Shown here: in pieces, positions 44,560 through 53,609 of the stretch
Position numbering within the stretch: the stretch's first letter is position 1
Layout: the number at the start of each line of letters is the position of its first letter
DNA from: Embleya sp045207655
GTDB lineage: Bacteria > Actinomycetota > Actinomycetes > Streptomycetales > Streptomycetaceae
Assembly: GCF_045207655.1 (NCBI RefSeq)
Contig: NZ_CP108786.1
Coordinates: 62,001 to 126,000, forward strand
Length of the DNA stretch: 64,000 nucleotides
Reading direction: 5' to 3'
Notes under the pieces: model-generated
Seen by the model: only the letters and a program-made list of their open reading frames with translations
Databases searched by the model: none
Told to the model about the DNA's origin: nothing
Position numbers and translations under genes: made by a program

Positions 44560-44758
44560 CGACAACCGCCGCTCGACCCCGCCACGCCGACCCCGCCCCG
44601 CCCCGGCCCGGCCGCCTCCGGCGCCGTCTCGGCGACCGAGGCCGTGTCCGACTCGCCCTCGCCGGCGTCGGTCGGTGACGAAGCGTTCCTGGTCACCACC
44701 GCACTGATCCCATACGATCGAAAAGCGGTCATTTTGTGTCATTTGGCGAGGAGTGTGT

Positions 44759-45631
44759 ATGCGGGCGACGTGGAAGGGCTCCATCTCGTTCGGGTTGGTG
44801 AGCATCCCGGTCGAGTTGTATCCCGCAACCGTTTCGGAGAGTCGCTCCGCGGCGCATCAGGTTCATGAGAGCGACGGCGGCCGAATCCGATACCGGAGAG
44901 TTTGCGAGCTGGATGGCGAGGAGGTCCCGTACGCCGAGATCGCCAAGGCCTACGAGTCCTCGGAGGGGCGCCAGGTCGTGCTCACGGACGAGGACATGGC
45001 CGAGTTGCCGTTGCCCAGCAAGAAGATCGTCGACGTGCTCGCGTTCGTCGACGAGGCCGACATCGACCCGCTCGCCCTGTCCAAGCCCTACTACCTCGGG
45101 CCCGCCGGGCCCACCGCGACCAAGCCGTACGTCCTCATCCGCGAGGCCCTCGCCGGACAGGGCCGGGCGGCGGTCACCAAGATCACCCTGTCCACCCGCG
45201 AGAGCCTGGCCCTGGTCCGCGTGCAGGGAGACATCCTCACCCTCCAGACGATGTTGTGGCCGGACGAGCTCCGTGCCCCCGAGGGCATCGCCCCGCGGGG
45301 CGAGGTGACCATCCGCCCCCAGGAATTGAAGATGGCCGCCTCGCTCATGGACACCCTCAGCGAGGACTTCGACCTGGCCGACGTACACGACGACTATCAA
45401 CGCGCACTGGACGCCCTGGTCGAGGCCAAGGCCGCCGGCGCCCACCCCGACGAGGCTGCCGAACGCACCGCGACCGCGGACAACGTCGTCGACCTGATGT
45501 CCGCACTCACCGCCAGCGTCGAGGCGGCCACCAAGGACCGCCCCAAGGCCGCGAAGCGCACGACGTCCAAGACCGCGGGCAGCACGAGGAAGAACGGCCC
45601 TGCGGCCCGAACACGCAAGAAGACCGGCTGA
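44759..45631 (+). CDS. ku: Bacterial Ku, non-homologous end-joining
   Basis: A 290-residue protein with a complete bacterial Ku core: MRATWKGSISFGLVSIPVEL, IRYRRVCELDGEEVPYAEIA, IDPLALSKPYYLGP. Homodimers form a ring around DNA ends and recruit the ligase LigD. The C-terminal 40 residues are Lys/Arg/Thr-rich (RPKAAKRTTSKTAGSTRKNG), as in extended actinobacterial Ku proteins. GAGGAG lies five bases before the ATG. No ligD gene is in the window. Confidence 0.93.
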   Translation: MRATWKGSISFGLVSIPVELYPATVSESRSAAHQVHESDGGRIRYRRVCELDGEEVPYAEIAKAYESSEGRQVVLTDEDMAELPLPSKKIVDVLAFVDEADIDPLALSKPYYLGPAGPTATKPYVLIREALAGQGRAAVTKITLSTRESLALVRVQGDILTLQTMLWPDELRAPEGIAPRGEVTIRPQELKMAASLMDTLSEDFDLADVHDDYQRALDALVEAKAAGAHPDEAAERTATADNVVDLMSALTASVEAATKDRPKAAKRTTSKTAGSTRKNGPAARTRKKTG

Positions 45632-46779
45632 ACCCGATCACCCGCCCGGCCGGAACCGGTCGAACCCGGGCGCCGGTGCCGGTGTGACCTGGGCGGTACA
45701 CGCACGCTGACCGCGGCCCGTCGATACACGTGCGGGGGATTGCCATTGCCACATACCCCCAGGCCCTCACCCGGGCAGCCGTCACGTTCGCCGCCACCCT
45801 CACCCTCGCCGCGACCGTCACCACCGCCCTGGCCACCCTCGCGACCGCCGCCTGATGACCACCCGCCCATCCCGCACCGGCGACCCCAAGCCTCCGATAG
45901 ATCCGTTGTGGTCCCGGCCGCGACCATGCCGCGAGAGGGGCGACATGCCGCGGCGTCATCACGCCGGTCCCGGCCCGTATCGCACGCGAGGTCCGCAAAC
46001 GCCGTCTGCGGCGCACCTCGCGATCCCGGCCGTGTCCGCGCCCCGGCGACCGCTCGAACCGATGCCGTCGTCCCATGGGCACGCTCGTTGCCCATTGCGG
46101 GTCACGCGTTGTCGGCGTCGGCCGAATGCAAGGATCGTAGCCCGTTCGGGAGTTCGGGCAGGGAGAAGGATCGGAGGCGCCGCACGTGAAGGAGGTGCTC
46201 CCGTCGCGGGGGACCGGCTGCGAGAACCCGTGGAAGAAAGTAAGCGTCCCGGAGCCTCTCAAGAGACCTCTGCCTGTTGCCAGGACACCATCCCGGGACC
46301 ACGACGGCACTACCACCGTAGCGCTCTGCCGAAGCGGCTCCAACTCCGAGGCACCGGCCGATCCGCCGGGCCTGACACACCGGCCCCCGGTGGCCCCTCT
46401 GCGCCCGGTACTTCCGAAGCTGCCCCATGACACGTCACGTATCAGAGAGTGACGTTTGCTGGAGGCGTGACCTGCGTCGATTACCTCGTGCAAAGTTCCC
46501 TTGCCGTGCTTGGCTACCTTCGCGCAACGTACAAGGAAGCCTTTCGGGAGCACCGGGCCTGGAACGACGACCCGAAACCGGGCGACGACTTCCTTCCCGG
46601 CTGTGGATCTGAGACGACGCACTGACGTCCTGGGCCACGGTGGGCTCCTCGCCCCGGACGGCACACCCCCCGACGACGACGCCCGGGCGCGCGGATGCGA
46701 ACTGCGCATGGCCGAGATGCCCAGACACCGACGCGAACCGCCCCCGAAGCGCCCGATCGACGCGGCCGCCACCGAGCCG
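45632..46779. other. Long gap, one small frame only
   Basis: About 1.1 kb between ku and the broken HEAT gene. Only the short hydrophobic frame at 45730-45855 has some support. A frame beginning at 46186 (MKEVLPSRGTGCENPWKKVS) contains GTTTVALCRSGSNSEAP, which looks partly coding, but has no ribosome site and no family. The rest shows nothing. Confidence 0.4.
45730..45855 (+). CDS. Possible 41-residue membrane peptide
   Basis: A GTG at 45730 opens a 41-codon frame. Residues 12-41 are hydrophobic and helix-forming (AAVTFAATLTLAATVTTALA), long enough to cross a membrane once. Its TGA overlaps an ATG (TGATG) leading into MTTRPSRTGDPKPPIDPLW, which could be a coupled second frame. GC3 bias is strong. 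No SD is visible. Confidence 0.35.
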   Translation: MRGIAIATYPQALTRAAVTFAATLTLAATVTTALATLATAA

Positions 46780-47837
46780 TCAAAAGGGCGGGTCGTCGGC
46801 GCAGCCCTCGGCCTCCGCCCAGAGGCGGCCGTCGGCCACCGAACGTCGGAACGGGTCCGGATCGAGCAACTGCCGGAGAACATGGGTCGATCCGGCGCCG
46901 GCTTGATCGACCCGGCGGAGCCAGGGCACCGAGGCCATTGCACGGTCGAGTTCGGGGGTGGCGCACGCGGCGAGGGCGGCGCGCAGGGTGTCGGGCACGG
47001 GGTCCTCGACCAGACACAACCAGCCCAGGGCGGCGCCCACCCGGACCTCGGCGGGGCGCGTGGGGTCCGACCACAGGGCGCGGGTGAAGGCGGCGGCATT
47101 GTCGTGTCGGTGTTCCCGGGCCGACCGCGCGATCGCCAGGATCAGGCTCGCGCGTACGCGCGTGTGGTCCTCGATCCGGAAGCGGTCGTGCAGGGCGGTG
47201 GAGATCTCCCCGGCCCGAGGCCGCGGCCAGGGCGTACGCGGCCGCCTCCCGGACGTCGGGGTCCGGGTCGTGAAGGAGCGCGATCGGGATGTGCGCGTCC
47301 GCGGTGATCGCGTCGCGTGCCGCCTCCACGGTCCAGTTCTGAAAGTAGCCGCCCACATCGAAGTGCCCGTGGTCGCCGTCGGAATCGGCCACCCGCAGCA
47401 GATCGGCGCGGGAATCCTCCTGACAATCACAGCGTGCCACCGTCGCGACCAGGAGGAGCGCGCCCACCCGGGGATGCGCGCGGCGGTCCGCGGCGACCCG
47501 CAACAGGAACGGCACCGCGAGCGGCGCCACCGAACCCCGCGAGCCCTGATGGCAGATCGAGCCCCACAACGACCCGAGCGACCGCTCCGCCGTCACGGCG
47601 TCGGCACAACGCATCCCCTCAAGGTCCTCGGGGACGTCCTCGCCCGAGCCGTAGGCGTGGGAGAACCGGCCCCACGGCACCCCGTCGTACACGAAACCGT
47701 CCCACACCTCCACCGGCATCCGCGCCACCACGGTGCGCACGTCCCTGTCGGTCCCCTGCCACTGCTGCGACCAGTACCGCGGCAACGCATCGACCCAGGC
47801 CTCGTGCAACGCCTTCGCGTCGACACCGTCGTCCATC
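46780..47837 (-). pseudogene. HEAT-like repeat protein 3 (HAYG/HQG family), frameshifted
   Basis: The ATG at 47837 has GGGGGAGG eight bases upstream and opens a gene closely related to the protein at 18584: WGRFSHAYGSGEDVPEDL, then ICHQGSRGSVAPLAVPFLL, then DAHIPIALLHDPDPDVREAA. Near 47213-47225 the frame is lost after YALAAASGR; the next frame resumes EISTALHDRFRIEDHTRVRA and continues to the expected end at 46780. One or two missing bases account for this. Everything else is intact, so inactivation is recent, or the break is a sequencing error. It is monocistronic. Confidence 0.75.
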
Positions 47838-48189
47838 CCGCACGCCTCCCCCCAAGCCCCCACGCCCCGACACGACGACGACCCTCGACACGCCCTCACA
47901 CACCCGGCCGTTCGCGAGGGCGGTCGCGCCACCGCACCGCCCCGGACCCGGCGGATGCGGAGCATAGCCGGCCCCACCGACACCCGGCGTCGGACGGGCA
48001 GACCGTGACGAGTTCCTGGAACACGTCGGTGTCCGACGTCGGAATGTGTTCGCCGAATCGTGTTCGGGCGGTGTGGGCAACTCGATGGTGGGAGCGTGTG
48101 GTTGGCCTCTAGAGTGAGCCACCGTGCCTTCCCCGGCATTCCACGTGACACGCCCCACCCAGAGGCGTGTTCTTTTCGAACGGACATCC
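47838..48189. other. Divergent promoter gap
   Basis: About 350 bases between the broken HEAT gene and the cell-wall protein gene. A plus-strand TAGAGT hexamer at 48111-48116 may be the -10 element for the latter; no -35 is convincing. No gene seen. Confidence 0.4.
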
Positions 48190-49377
48190 ATGAAGTCACT
48201 GCGTCTCATAGTGAGCGCCGCAGTAATCGCCGTGCCCTTGTGCGTGTTCGCTCCGGCCTCTCCGGCGTCCGCGCTTGCCCTGCCCGAAGGGGCGGTCACC
48301 GTCGAGTTCCCCAATGCCGCCGAGTACGCGGGGGGTTGGACCGAGGGGACGATCCGGCTGACGAACAAGACCGGAACGTCCCTGACGGGCGTTCACCCGT
48401 ACCTGTCCTTGCAGGGTGCCTCCTATGACCCGGCCGTCCCCAGTTCCGTCCTCGTGGAGGTCGCCGACGGACCGGGCGCTCCCTGGAAGCCGCTCGCGAC
48501 CCGGACCATCGGCGAATTGCGGGACGTGCGAGGCGACCTCGCCCCGGCCGCGGGCATGGACCTGCCCGCCGGGTACGACCACACCTGGCGGGTGCGGGTG
48601 CGTCTGCTGCAGGTCGCCACGGAGGGCCCCACCAGCGACATGGGCGTGGGCGTCTTCGTCGCGAAGGGGTCGACCTCCAACGGCAATTACGTCGACCTCC
48701 AGGGCGACGGACGCACCATGTTGCGTGTGAGCGGGCTGGAGACCTCCTACACGGGCCTGCCCAAGGAGCTCCCCGCCGACGCCAAACCGCACGAGTTCCA
48801 GGTGCACCTCAAGACCCGGAACAAGGCCGACTGGCACCTGAGCCGTGCCTCGTTCGGCATGGACCTGGACCGCGCGATGAGCGGGACGTCCGCCTGCGAC
48901 GCCCAGATCGAGGTCAAGGACCCACAGGGCGTCTGGCACAAGGTCAAGAACGAGGCGGCAGGCCGGAGCGAGCTCGACGTCGACGTCGCCAAGTGGGCCA
49001 CCGGCCCCGTCGACCACAAGGTCCTCCAGGCCCGGATCAGCATCGGCGGTGGCTACGCCACCCCGACGAACCACTGGATCGCCTTCGGCTACTACCCGGG
49101 CGCCGGCCCCAACAACTATTACGAGAAGGCCGACTTCACCACGGTCACCGTCCCCGGCGCCCCCAGGTGCGCCGGTGACGCGACCACCACCACTCCGACC
49201 ACCGCGCCGTCCACGCCCGCCACGGCCGCACCGGTCCCGCCCGCCCAGGGCAAGCCGGAACTTGCCGAGACCGGCGACGACAACGGCAACACCGCGACCC
49301 TCCTGGGCGCCGCCGGCGTGCTCGCCCTCGCCGCGGGCGCCGGCACCACCTTCGCCGTACGCCGTCGCCGCAGCTGA
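48190..49377 (+). CDS. Cell-wall-anchored protein with LAETG sorting signal
   Basis: A 395-residue secreted protein. A signal peptide (MKSLRLIVSAAVIAVPLCVF then PASPASALA) leads a strand-rich extracellular region (YAGGWTEGTIRLTNKTGTSL, HTWRVRVRLLQVATEGPTSD). A Thr/Pro-rich linker follows, then LAETG, a hydrophobic segment (LLGAAGVLALAAGAGTTFAV) and the basic tail RRRRS. LAxTG is the motif used by class E sortases of streptomycetes, which attach the protein to peptidoglycan. No sortase gene is in the window. The ATG at 48190 is chosen for the signal peptide; an in-frame ATG at 48124 exists. Confidence 0.85.
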   Translation: MKSLRLIVSAAVIAVPLCVFAPASPASALALPEGAVTVEFPNAAEYAGGWTEGTIRLTNKTGTSLTGVHPYLSLQGASYDPAVPSSVLVEVADGPGAPWKPLATRTIGELRDVRGDLAPAAGMDLPAGYDHTWRVRVRLLQVATEGPTSDMGVGVFVAKGSTSNGNYVDLQGDGRTMLRVSGLETSYTGLPKELPADAKPHEFQVHLKTRNKADWHLSRASFGMDLDRAMSGTSACDAQIEVKDPQGVWHKVKNEAAGRSELDVDVAKWATGPVDHKVLQARISIGGGYATPTNHWIAFGYYPGAGPNNYYEKADFTTVTVPGAPRCAGDATTTTPTTAPSTPATAAPVPPAQGKPELAETGDDNGNTATLLGAAGVLALAAGAGTTFAVRRRRS

Positions 49378-49739
49378 TCATTCACACTTCGCGGCGTTCC
49401 GTGTCGGGTCGCGGCAAATCGCCCGGCTCGCCATGCGCACCCGGCACACACGGTCCCGTCCCACTCGAGCGCATCACAAGACGCGCAGGCAGAAGTGGCG
49501 AGACGGGCCGTGTGTGCACAGGGGTGCTGTGACCCGCAGCCCTCGGCTCCGTTGGCCCGGCCCGCCAAACGGGACCGGAAGCAACTTTCATGTCCGGCTC
49601 GGTGGCCTGCGGTGTGCGCCGCCCGCGCGCTGGGACATGCGCGTGCGGGCGGCCGATGGGTGTCACCACACGTCGAGTGCGACGTGACGATGACGGGTCG
49701 GCTCCACAACGAAATCGTCGGTCGTGCCGGGCCAGTAGA
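49378..49739. other. Gap without a gene
   Basis: Open frames here are short and Arg-rich. Nothing supported until the repeat array begins. Confidence 0.4.
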
Positions 49740-49799
49740 AGCGCCGGATGTCCTTACACCGCACTGATGTCGGTCCCGTGACCTACGAGTCCGTCCGCT

Positions 49800-50133
49800 G
49801 TCTCACGTCGTGTCGTGGAAACCACGACCAAATCGGACCGGATCATCCGAGACGGGACATCGCCAGAACGACCAGATACATGAGAATCGGCCAACTCGCT
49901 ATGAGATGCAGTGAGAATCCGACAACCGAGTTGAGACGAGACATGCGGTGTCTCACGGCGATGTCGGATCCGATAGCGATCCGACATCCAGCGTGAGGTT
50001 CCGACACACGGCGCGAGACCCTACACATGCTGTAGGACCTCGTGGCTCACCTCGGATGCCGACGCCGCGACCTGCGGTCTCGTCCACCGTCTCACGCCGT
50101 GTCGGACGTTCGGTGTCTCGGCTCCGTGTCGGA
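49800..50133. repeat. Array of GTCTC-N8/9-TGTCGGA repeats and perfect hairpins
   Basis: Copies of GTCTC-(8-9 bases)-TGTCGGA occur at 49950-49968, 50089-50106 and 50115-50133. On the other strand, copies with slightly different spacing lie at 49918-49937 and 50000-50019. Weaker ones are at 49800-49818 and about 49846-49863. Interleaved with them are perfect hairpins: GTCGTGG/CCACGAC (49812-49828), GAGACA/TGTCTC (49938-49954), GATGTCGGATC/GATCCGACATC (49960-49988) and CCTACA/TGTAGG (50020-50036). The region is less GC-rich than its surroundings and codes for nothing convincing. It may be a protein-binding array or a recombination site. Confidence 0.75.
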
Positions 50134-50228
50134 AGTCGACTGCGGCGCCGATCGCTTGCGGCGGCCCGACCCGCGGAACTGCTGTCCGGCCACGCTGCGG
50201 TTGTCTGTTGATCCTGCCCCGAACTGCT

Positions 50229-50318
50229 CCACGTCGCGTAGTTGTGGAACGCCTCGGTGCGCTTCGTCACCGCGGTGATGTGCTCCCGCAGAGCCGGCTC
50301 GGACAGATACCGCAGCAT
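50229..50318 (-). pseudogene. Tn3-family transposase fragment
   Basis: From 50318 the minus strand encodes MLRYLSEPALREHITAVTKR then TEAFHNYATW, matching a conserved stretch near the C-terminus of Tn3-family transposases (pattern LRYLSEPALRxxIxxxTNRxEAFHxFxxW). The reading then becomes unrelated. Only about 30 codons remain. It adjoins the repeat array and suggests the array derives from the same lost transposon. Confidence 0.55.
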
Positions 50319-50336
50319 TCTGTGGAATCCGTCTTG

Positions 50337-50918
50337 TCAAGCGGAGGCGCCGCCGAACGTGATACCGACCTCGCGCCAGGCTCGCAGGCTGGCCATGTAC
50401 TGAAGGGCGTTCTCGCAGGCGTTGGCCTGCGGGACGAAGCCGCCGCGGTCCATGCTCATCAGCGCGAGCATCAGGCCGAGGATGTGGAGTTCGGGATCGC
50501 CACCGTGATCCTTCGCAGCCAGAGCGTCGAAGCACTCGCGAAGCGTCTGCGTGTAGTCGATCTCTCGACCGGTGATCGGGGCTTCGACGGCGACCTCGGC
50601 CAAGTCGGCCAGTACCACGCGCGGAACCACGGTCCGGCCGTCGCGCAGCCGCCACGGTGCCATTGACGCTGCCTCGACTATCCGTTGTGCGTGCTCGGCG
50701 AAATCAAGGCTGTGCTGCTCGTCCATCAGCGCTCCAGTCCGGTCCGAGAAGGAGTCGGCGTCGGGTCTCTCAAACAGAACGACCTTGCCGGCGGCGGGGT
50801 CGAACCCGAGAACCGGGTGCTCTTGGCTTCCGCCTTCCGGGGCACCGGCTTGCCCGGTGTCAATGTTTCCAGAAGTCGCGTTCCGGCAATCGAACCCACC
50901 GGTCGGGGGGTCCGACAA
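50337..50918 (-). CDS. Hypothetical protein
   Basis: A protein of up to 193 residues. The well-supported part starts around PVLGFDPAAGKVVLFERPDA and continues through MDEQHSLDFAEHAQRIVEAA, RVVLADLAEVAVEAPITG and MSMDRGGFVPQANACENALQ. The frame opens at a TTG (50918), overlapping the end of the ankyrin gene by 59 bases; an internal ATG at 50726 is the fallback start (129 residues). No family is recognised. It is probably transcribed with the ankyrin gene upstream. Confidence 0.55.
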   Translation of the reverse strand: MSDPPTGGFDCRNATSGNIDTGQAGAPEGGSQEHPVLGFDPAAGKVVLFERPDADSFSDRTGALMDEQHSLDFAEHAQRIVEAASMAPWRLRDGRTVVPRVVLADLAEVAVEAPITGREIDYTQTLRECFDALAAKDHGGDPELHILGLMLALMSMDRGGFVPQANACENALQYMASLRAWREVGITFGGASA

Positions 50919-51852
50919 CCGCCCGCGGCCCTGTAGGGCGCAGTCCCGCGAAGGCGCAGGTGAAGGCCACCGCGTGGTACTGGTGGAGGTAGGCGGTCAA
51001 GACCTCCTCGGGGGTGTCGTCCTGGTACGGTCCGCCGCCCGGATGCAGGTCCCAGCCCTCGATGGCTCCGTCGCGTGCGATCGCGCCCTGGTTGCCGCTC
51101 TTGGGGTTGGCGTACAGGCCGTAGCAGACGGTTCCCACCGACAATCGGGTCAGCACGCCCGGCATCTTCGGGGCGTATCCCCACGGTTGGGTCACGGCGC
51201 AGCCGCCCGGCACGGATGTCACACCGACGATCCGTAGGATCTCGTCCTGTTCGGCGGTGTGCGGATTCTGTAGCGCCGTGTCGACGGTGTCGGCCGGTGC
51301 GGGTGTCGCCTCGAGGCGGCGGATCGCCTCGGGGGCGTCGATCCCGGCCACGCAGGCCAGTCCCGTGCCATCCCAGTGGAAGCGGCCCAGCGCCGCGATG
51401 AGCCGGTCGGCGTCCTGTGCCGCCGCGCGCTCCGTGTCGGTCAGGTGCTCGTCGGGCGGCACGGTGAACAGGTCCGGGGTGGGCCCGGCCAGGCTCAGCC
51501 GGCCCGGCGACCAGCCGCCGAGCGACCGACGCCACGGATCGGCCCCGGCGGCGGCAAGGGCCCGCGCGTTGTCCGGTTTCCTGGACACGACGGCCTCCCA
51601 CAACGCCGTCACCCCGTTCTCGAGCGCGTCCACGTCCGCAACCCGCCGGGCCAACTCCGCAACCACCTCCGCAGAGCCGAACACGGCCGCACGGTGCAGG
51701 GGCCGCCGCCCGCGCCACGCCTCCGGGTCGGCGCCCCGGTCCAGGCGACGACGGATGTCGTCATGGTCCTTCCAGTCCCAGCCGATACCGGCCCAACCAT
51801 CCCCCCGCACCGACACCGATGACCCCTCCAGCCGCGACCCGAGAAGCCCCAT
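50860..51852 (-). CDS. Ankyrin-repeat protein
   Basis: A 330-residue protein. Residues about 20-115 contain ankyrin repeats (DIRRRLDRGADPEAWRGRRP, LHRAAVFGSAEVVAELARRV, ALENGVTALWEAVVSRKPDN, ARALAAAGADPW). The C-terminal two-thirds is a separate domain with CAVTQPWGYAPKMPGVLTRL, VCYGLYANPKSGNQGAIARD and a tail with FTCAFAGLRPTGP. The latter is common as an uncharacterised domain in streptomycete ankyrin proteins. The ATG at 51852 has GGGGGAG seven bases upstream. Ankyrin proteins of this type are often found as toxin-immunity or regulatory binders. Confidence 0.75.
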   Translation of the reverse strand: MGLLGSRLEGSSVSVRGDGWAGIGWDWKDHDDIRRRLDRGADPEAWRGRRPLHRAAVFGSAEVVAELARRVADVDALENGVTALWEAVVSRKPDNARALAAAGADPWRRSLGGWSPGRLSLAGPTPDLFTVPPDEHLTDTERAAAQDADRLIAALGRFHWDGTGLACVAGIDAPEAIRRLEATPAPADTVDTALQNPHTAEQDEILRIVGVTSVPGGCAVTQPWGYAPKMPGVLTRLSVGTVCYGLYANPKSGNQGAIARDGAIEGWDLHPGGGPYQDDTPEEVLTAYLHQYHAVAFTCAFAGLRPTGPRAVVGPPDRWVRLPERDFWKH

Positions 51853-52067
51853 GCGGGGCTCCCCCGGGACACTCGCACACGGCTCGGACACCGCCCACAC
51901 TCCGGATCGGGCGGTCGCAGCCGCGTCCCACACCGCCGGGCACCGATACGGCCGATGCGTCGCGCGCGGTTACACGACGCGACTCCCTCGACGGACGAAC
52001 TCGGCGTGCCCGCAGGGGAGATCATGCCGGGTGCGAGCTCAGGTTGCGGCAGGGAATCCGCCCCTGT

Positions 52068-53609
52068 TCAGCCGACGTCGTGAGGCTCCTCCTCACCGTC
52101 GCCGTCGCCGGCGGGGTCGACGCCCTTGTTCGGGGCACCCGCCAGGCCGTGTACCGCGGCGGGCTCGGCAGCCGCAGGGCGGCCCGAGGATCCTGCGACG
52201 ATGACGAATCGATCCCCGTCCATCGAGGTGGCTGCGCCGGCGGGGCGGTGCCGGGGGCCGGAGGCCGGGATCAGCGACGCAAGGCCCTTGCCCAAACCGG
52301 GCGACCGACGCGCGACGGGAGGTGTGGTCGGTGGGCGGTGTCGGGGCGGGGTGGACGAGGTCTTCGGATCGGGCGCCGAGGCGGTCGGTCGCACCTCGGC
52401 CACCGAAGTCCGCGGGCCCGACGCGGTGTCGGCGAATCCGTCCCCGGTGGGCGGGGGGAACGGGAAGTGCGGCGGGGGTGACTCCGGCGGTGCGGGTGGT
52501 ACGACGCCGAGCCCGGGCCAGGTGTCGCGGACCTCGTCCAGGAAGGCGCGATGGTCGGTGCCGTGGGACACCGTGGCGGCGTACAGGGCGTCGAGGGCGG
52601 CCTGCAGGGAGTCCGGCTCGGCGGCGCCGAGCAACGCCGGCAGGGCGAACGCCTGTCGGAGCGCGTTGTGGGTGGTCCCGTCCGGGAGGGTGATCGTGGT
52701 GCGCGGAACATTCGGGTCCTCGAGCAGGCGCCGCCACACTTCGCCCGGGTCGTCGAACGGCGCGGGCAGCGGTGCGCCCGCGTCCAGCGCCGCCAACGCG
52801 GAGGCGATCCAATCGACGTCGGCCAGGCCCGCCGCAGCACAGGCGCGGTGCGCGGCCCAGCGGGCGATCAGGCGTTGCGTCGCGTCGTCCACGCGCGCGA
52901 TCGCGTGGACCAGGTGCACGTCCAGCATCCGCATCCCGTGCACGTTCCCGCCCACCCGCCGCAGCCGCTCAGTCGGCAACCGGCCCGCCCACTGGCGTAG
53001 TTCGTACTCCCGGGCACGCTCCGCCCGCGCGCGGGCCTCTTCCTCGCGGGCGGCGCGCGCTGCCGCGGCCCGCTCCCGGGGCGTCGGTGGCGGCGGCTGT
53101 TGCCGGGCGAACCTGTGCCAGTACGCCGCCCGGTCGCTCGTCTGGCGCACCACGCGGTCCGGTTCCGCGGGCGCGGGCCAGAACTGCAGCAGGTAGCGGT
53201 CCACCGGCTGCTCCCCGGCGGACACCACGCCGTGCGCGGAGGCCTCGTCCATCCCCACCGCGCAGTACCGCACCCGATGGTCGACCGGGTCGAGTTCAAA
53301 CCCGCACGCGTCGGCGTCCCCCCACTGCGCGAGCCGCACGGCGCGGGTCAGCGGGGTGAACGGGGCCTCGACCACGTCCTCCCACCGCCCGTCCACGGCG
53401 GGCGGGCCGTCGTGGACCTCGATGGTCAGCCCGACGCGGCCGGTGTGCATACCGGTGACCAGGAACAGGAACCCCTCCACCGCGGCGCCGCACAAGCCGT
53501 TCGCCTGACCCGCCCAGTGCTCCCCCTCGATCGCCGCCCCGTCGACGCGGCTGTCGACGTACATCTGCGAGTACGCCACGTGTACCGAACCCTCGAACAC
53601 CGTCCGCAT
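52068..53609 (-). CDS. Large protein with 43792-like domain and ParB-type N-terminal motif
   Basis: A 513-residue protein. Residues 1-150 form a strand-rich domain related to the protein at 43792 (LTIEVHDGPPAVDGRWEDV and YLLQFWPAPAEPDRVVRQTS). A basic coiled segment follows (RERAAAARAAREEEARARAE), then a helical domain (RMLDVHLVHAIARVDDATQR). The last 80 residues are disordered but contain SPGLGKGLASLIP, near-identical to the extreme N-terminus of ParB (GLGxGLxALIP), which in ParB contacts the ParA ATPase. The start at 53609 has GGGGGAG six bases upstream. Function unknown. Confidence 0.65.
   Translation of the reverse strand: MRTVFEGSVHVAYSQMYVDSRVDGAAIEGEHWAGQANGLCGAAVEGFLFLVTGMHTGRVGLTIEVHDGPPAVDGRWEDVVEAPFTPLTRAVRLAQWGDADACGFELDPVDHRVRYCAVGMDEASAHGVVSAGEQPVDRYLLQFWPAPAEPDRVVRQTSDRAAYWHRFARQQPPPPTPRERAAAARAAREEEARARAERAREYELRQWAGRLPTERLRRVGGNVHGMRMLDVHLVHAIARVDDATQRLIARWAAHRACAAAGLADVDWIASALAALDAGAPLPAPFDDPGEVWRRLLEDPNVPRTTITLPDGTTHNALRQAFALPALLGAAEPDSLQAALDALYAATVSHGTDHRAFLDEVRDTWPGLGVVPPAPPESPPPHFPFPPPTGDGFADTASGPRTSVAEVRPTASAPDPKTSSTPPRHRPPTTPPVARRSPGLGKGLASLIPASGPRHRPAGAATSMDGDRFVIVAGSSGRPAAAEPAAVHGLAGAPNKGVDPAGDGDGEEEPHDVG

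Noticed and set aside
49800..50133. CRISPR array
   Set aside because: The repeats are short, occur in both orientations, are unevenly spaced and partly overlap; there are no uniform spacers and no cas genes.
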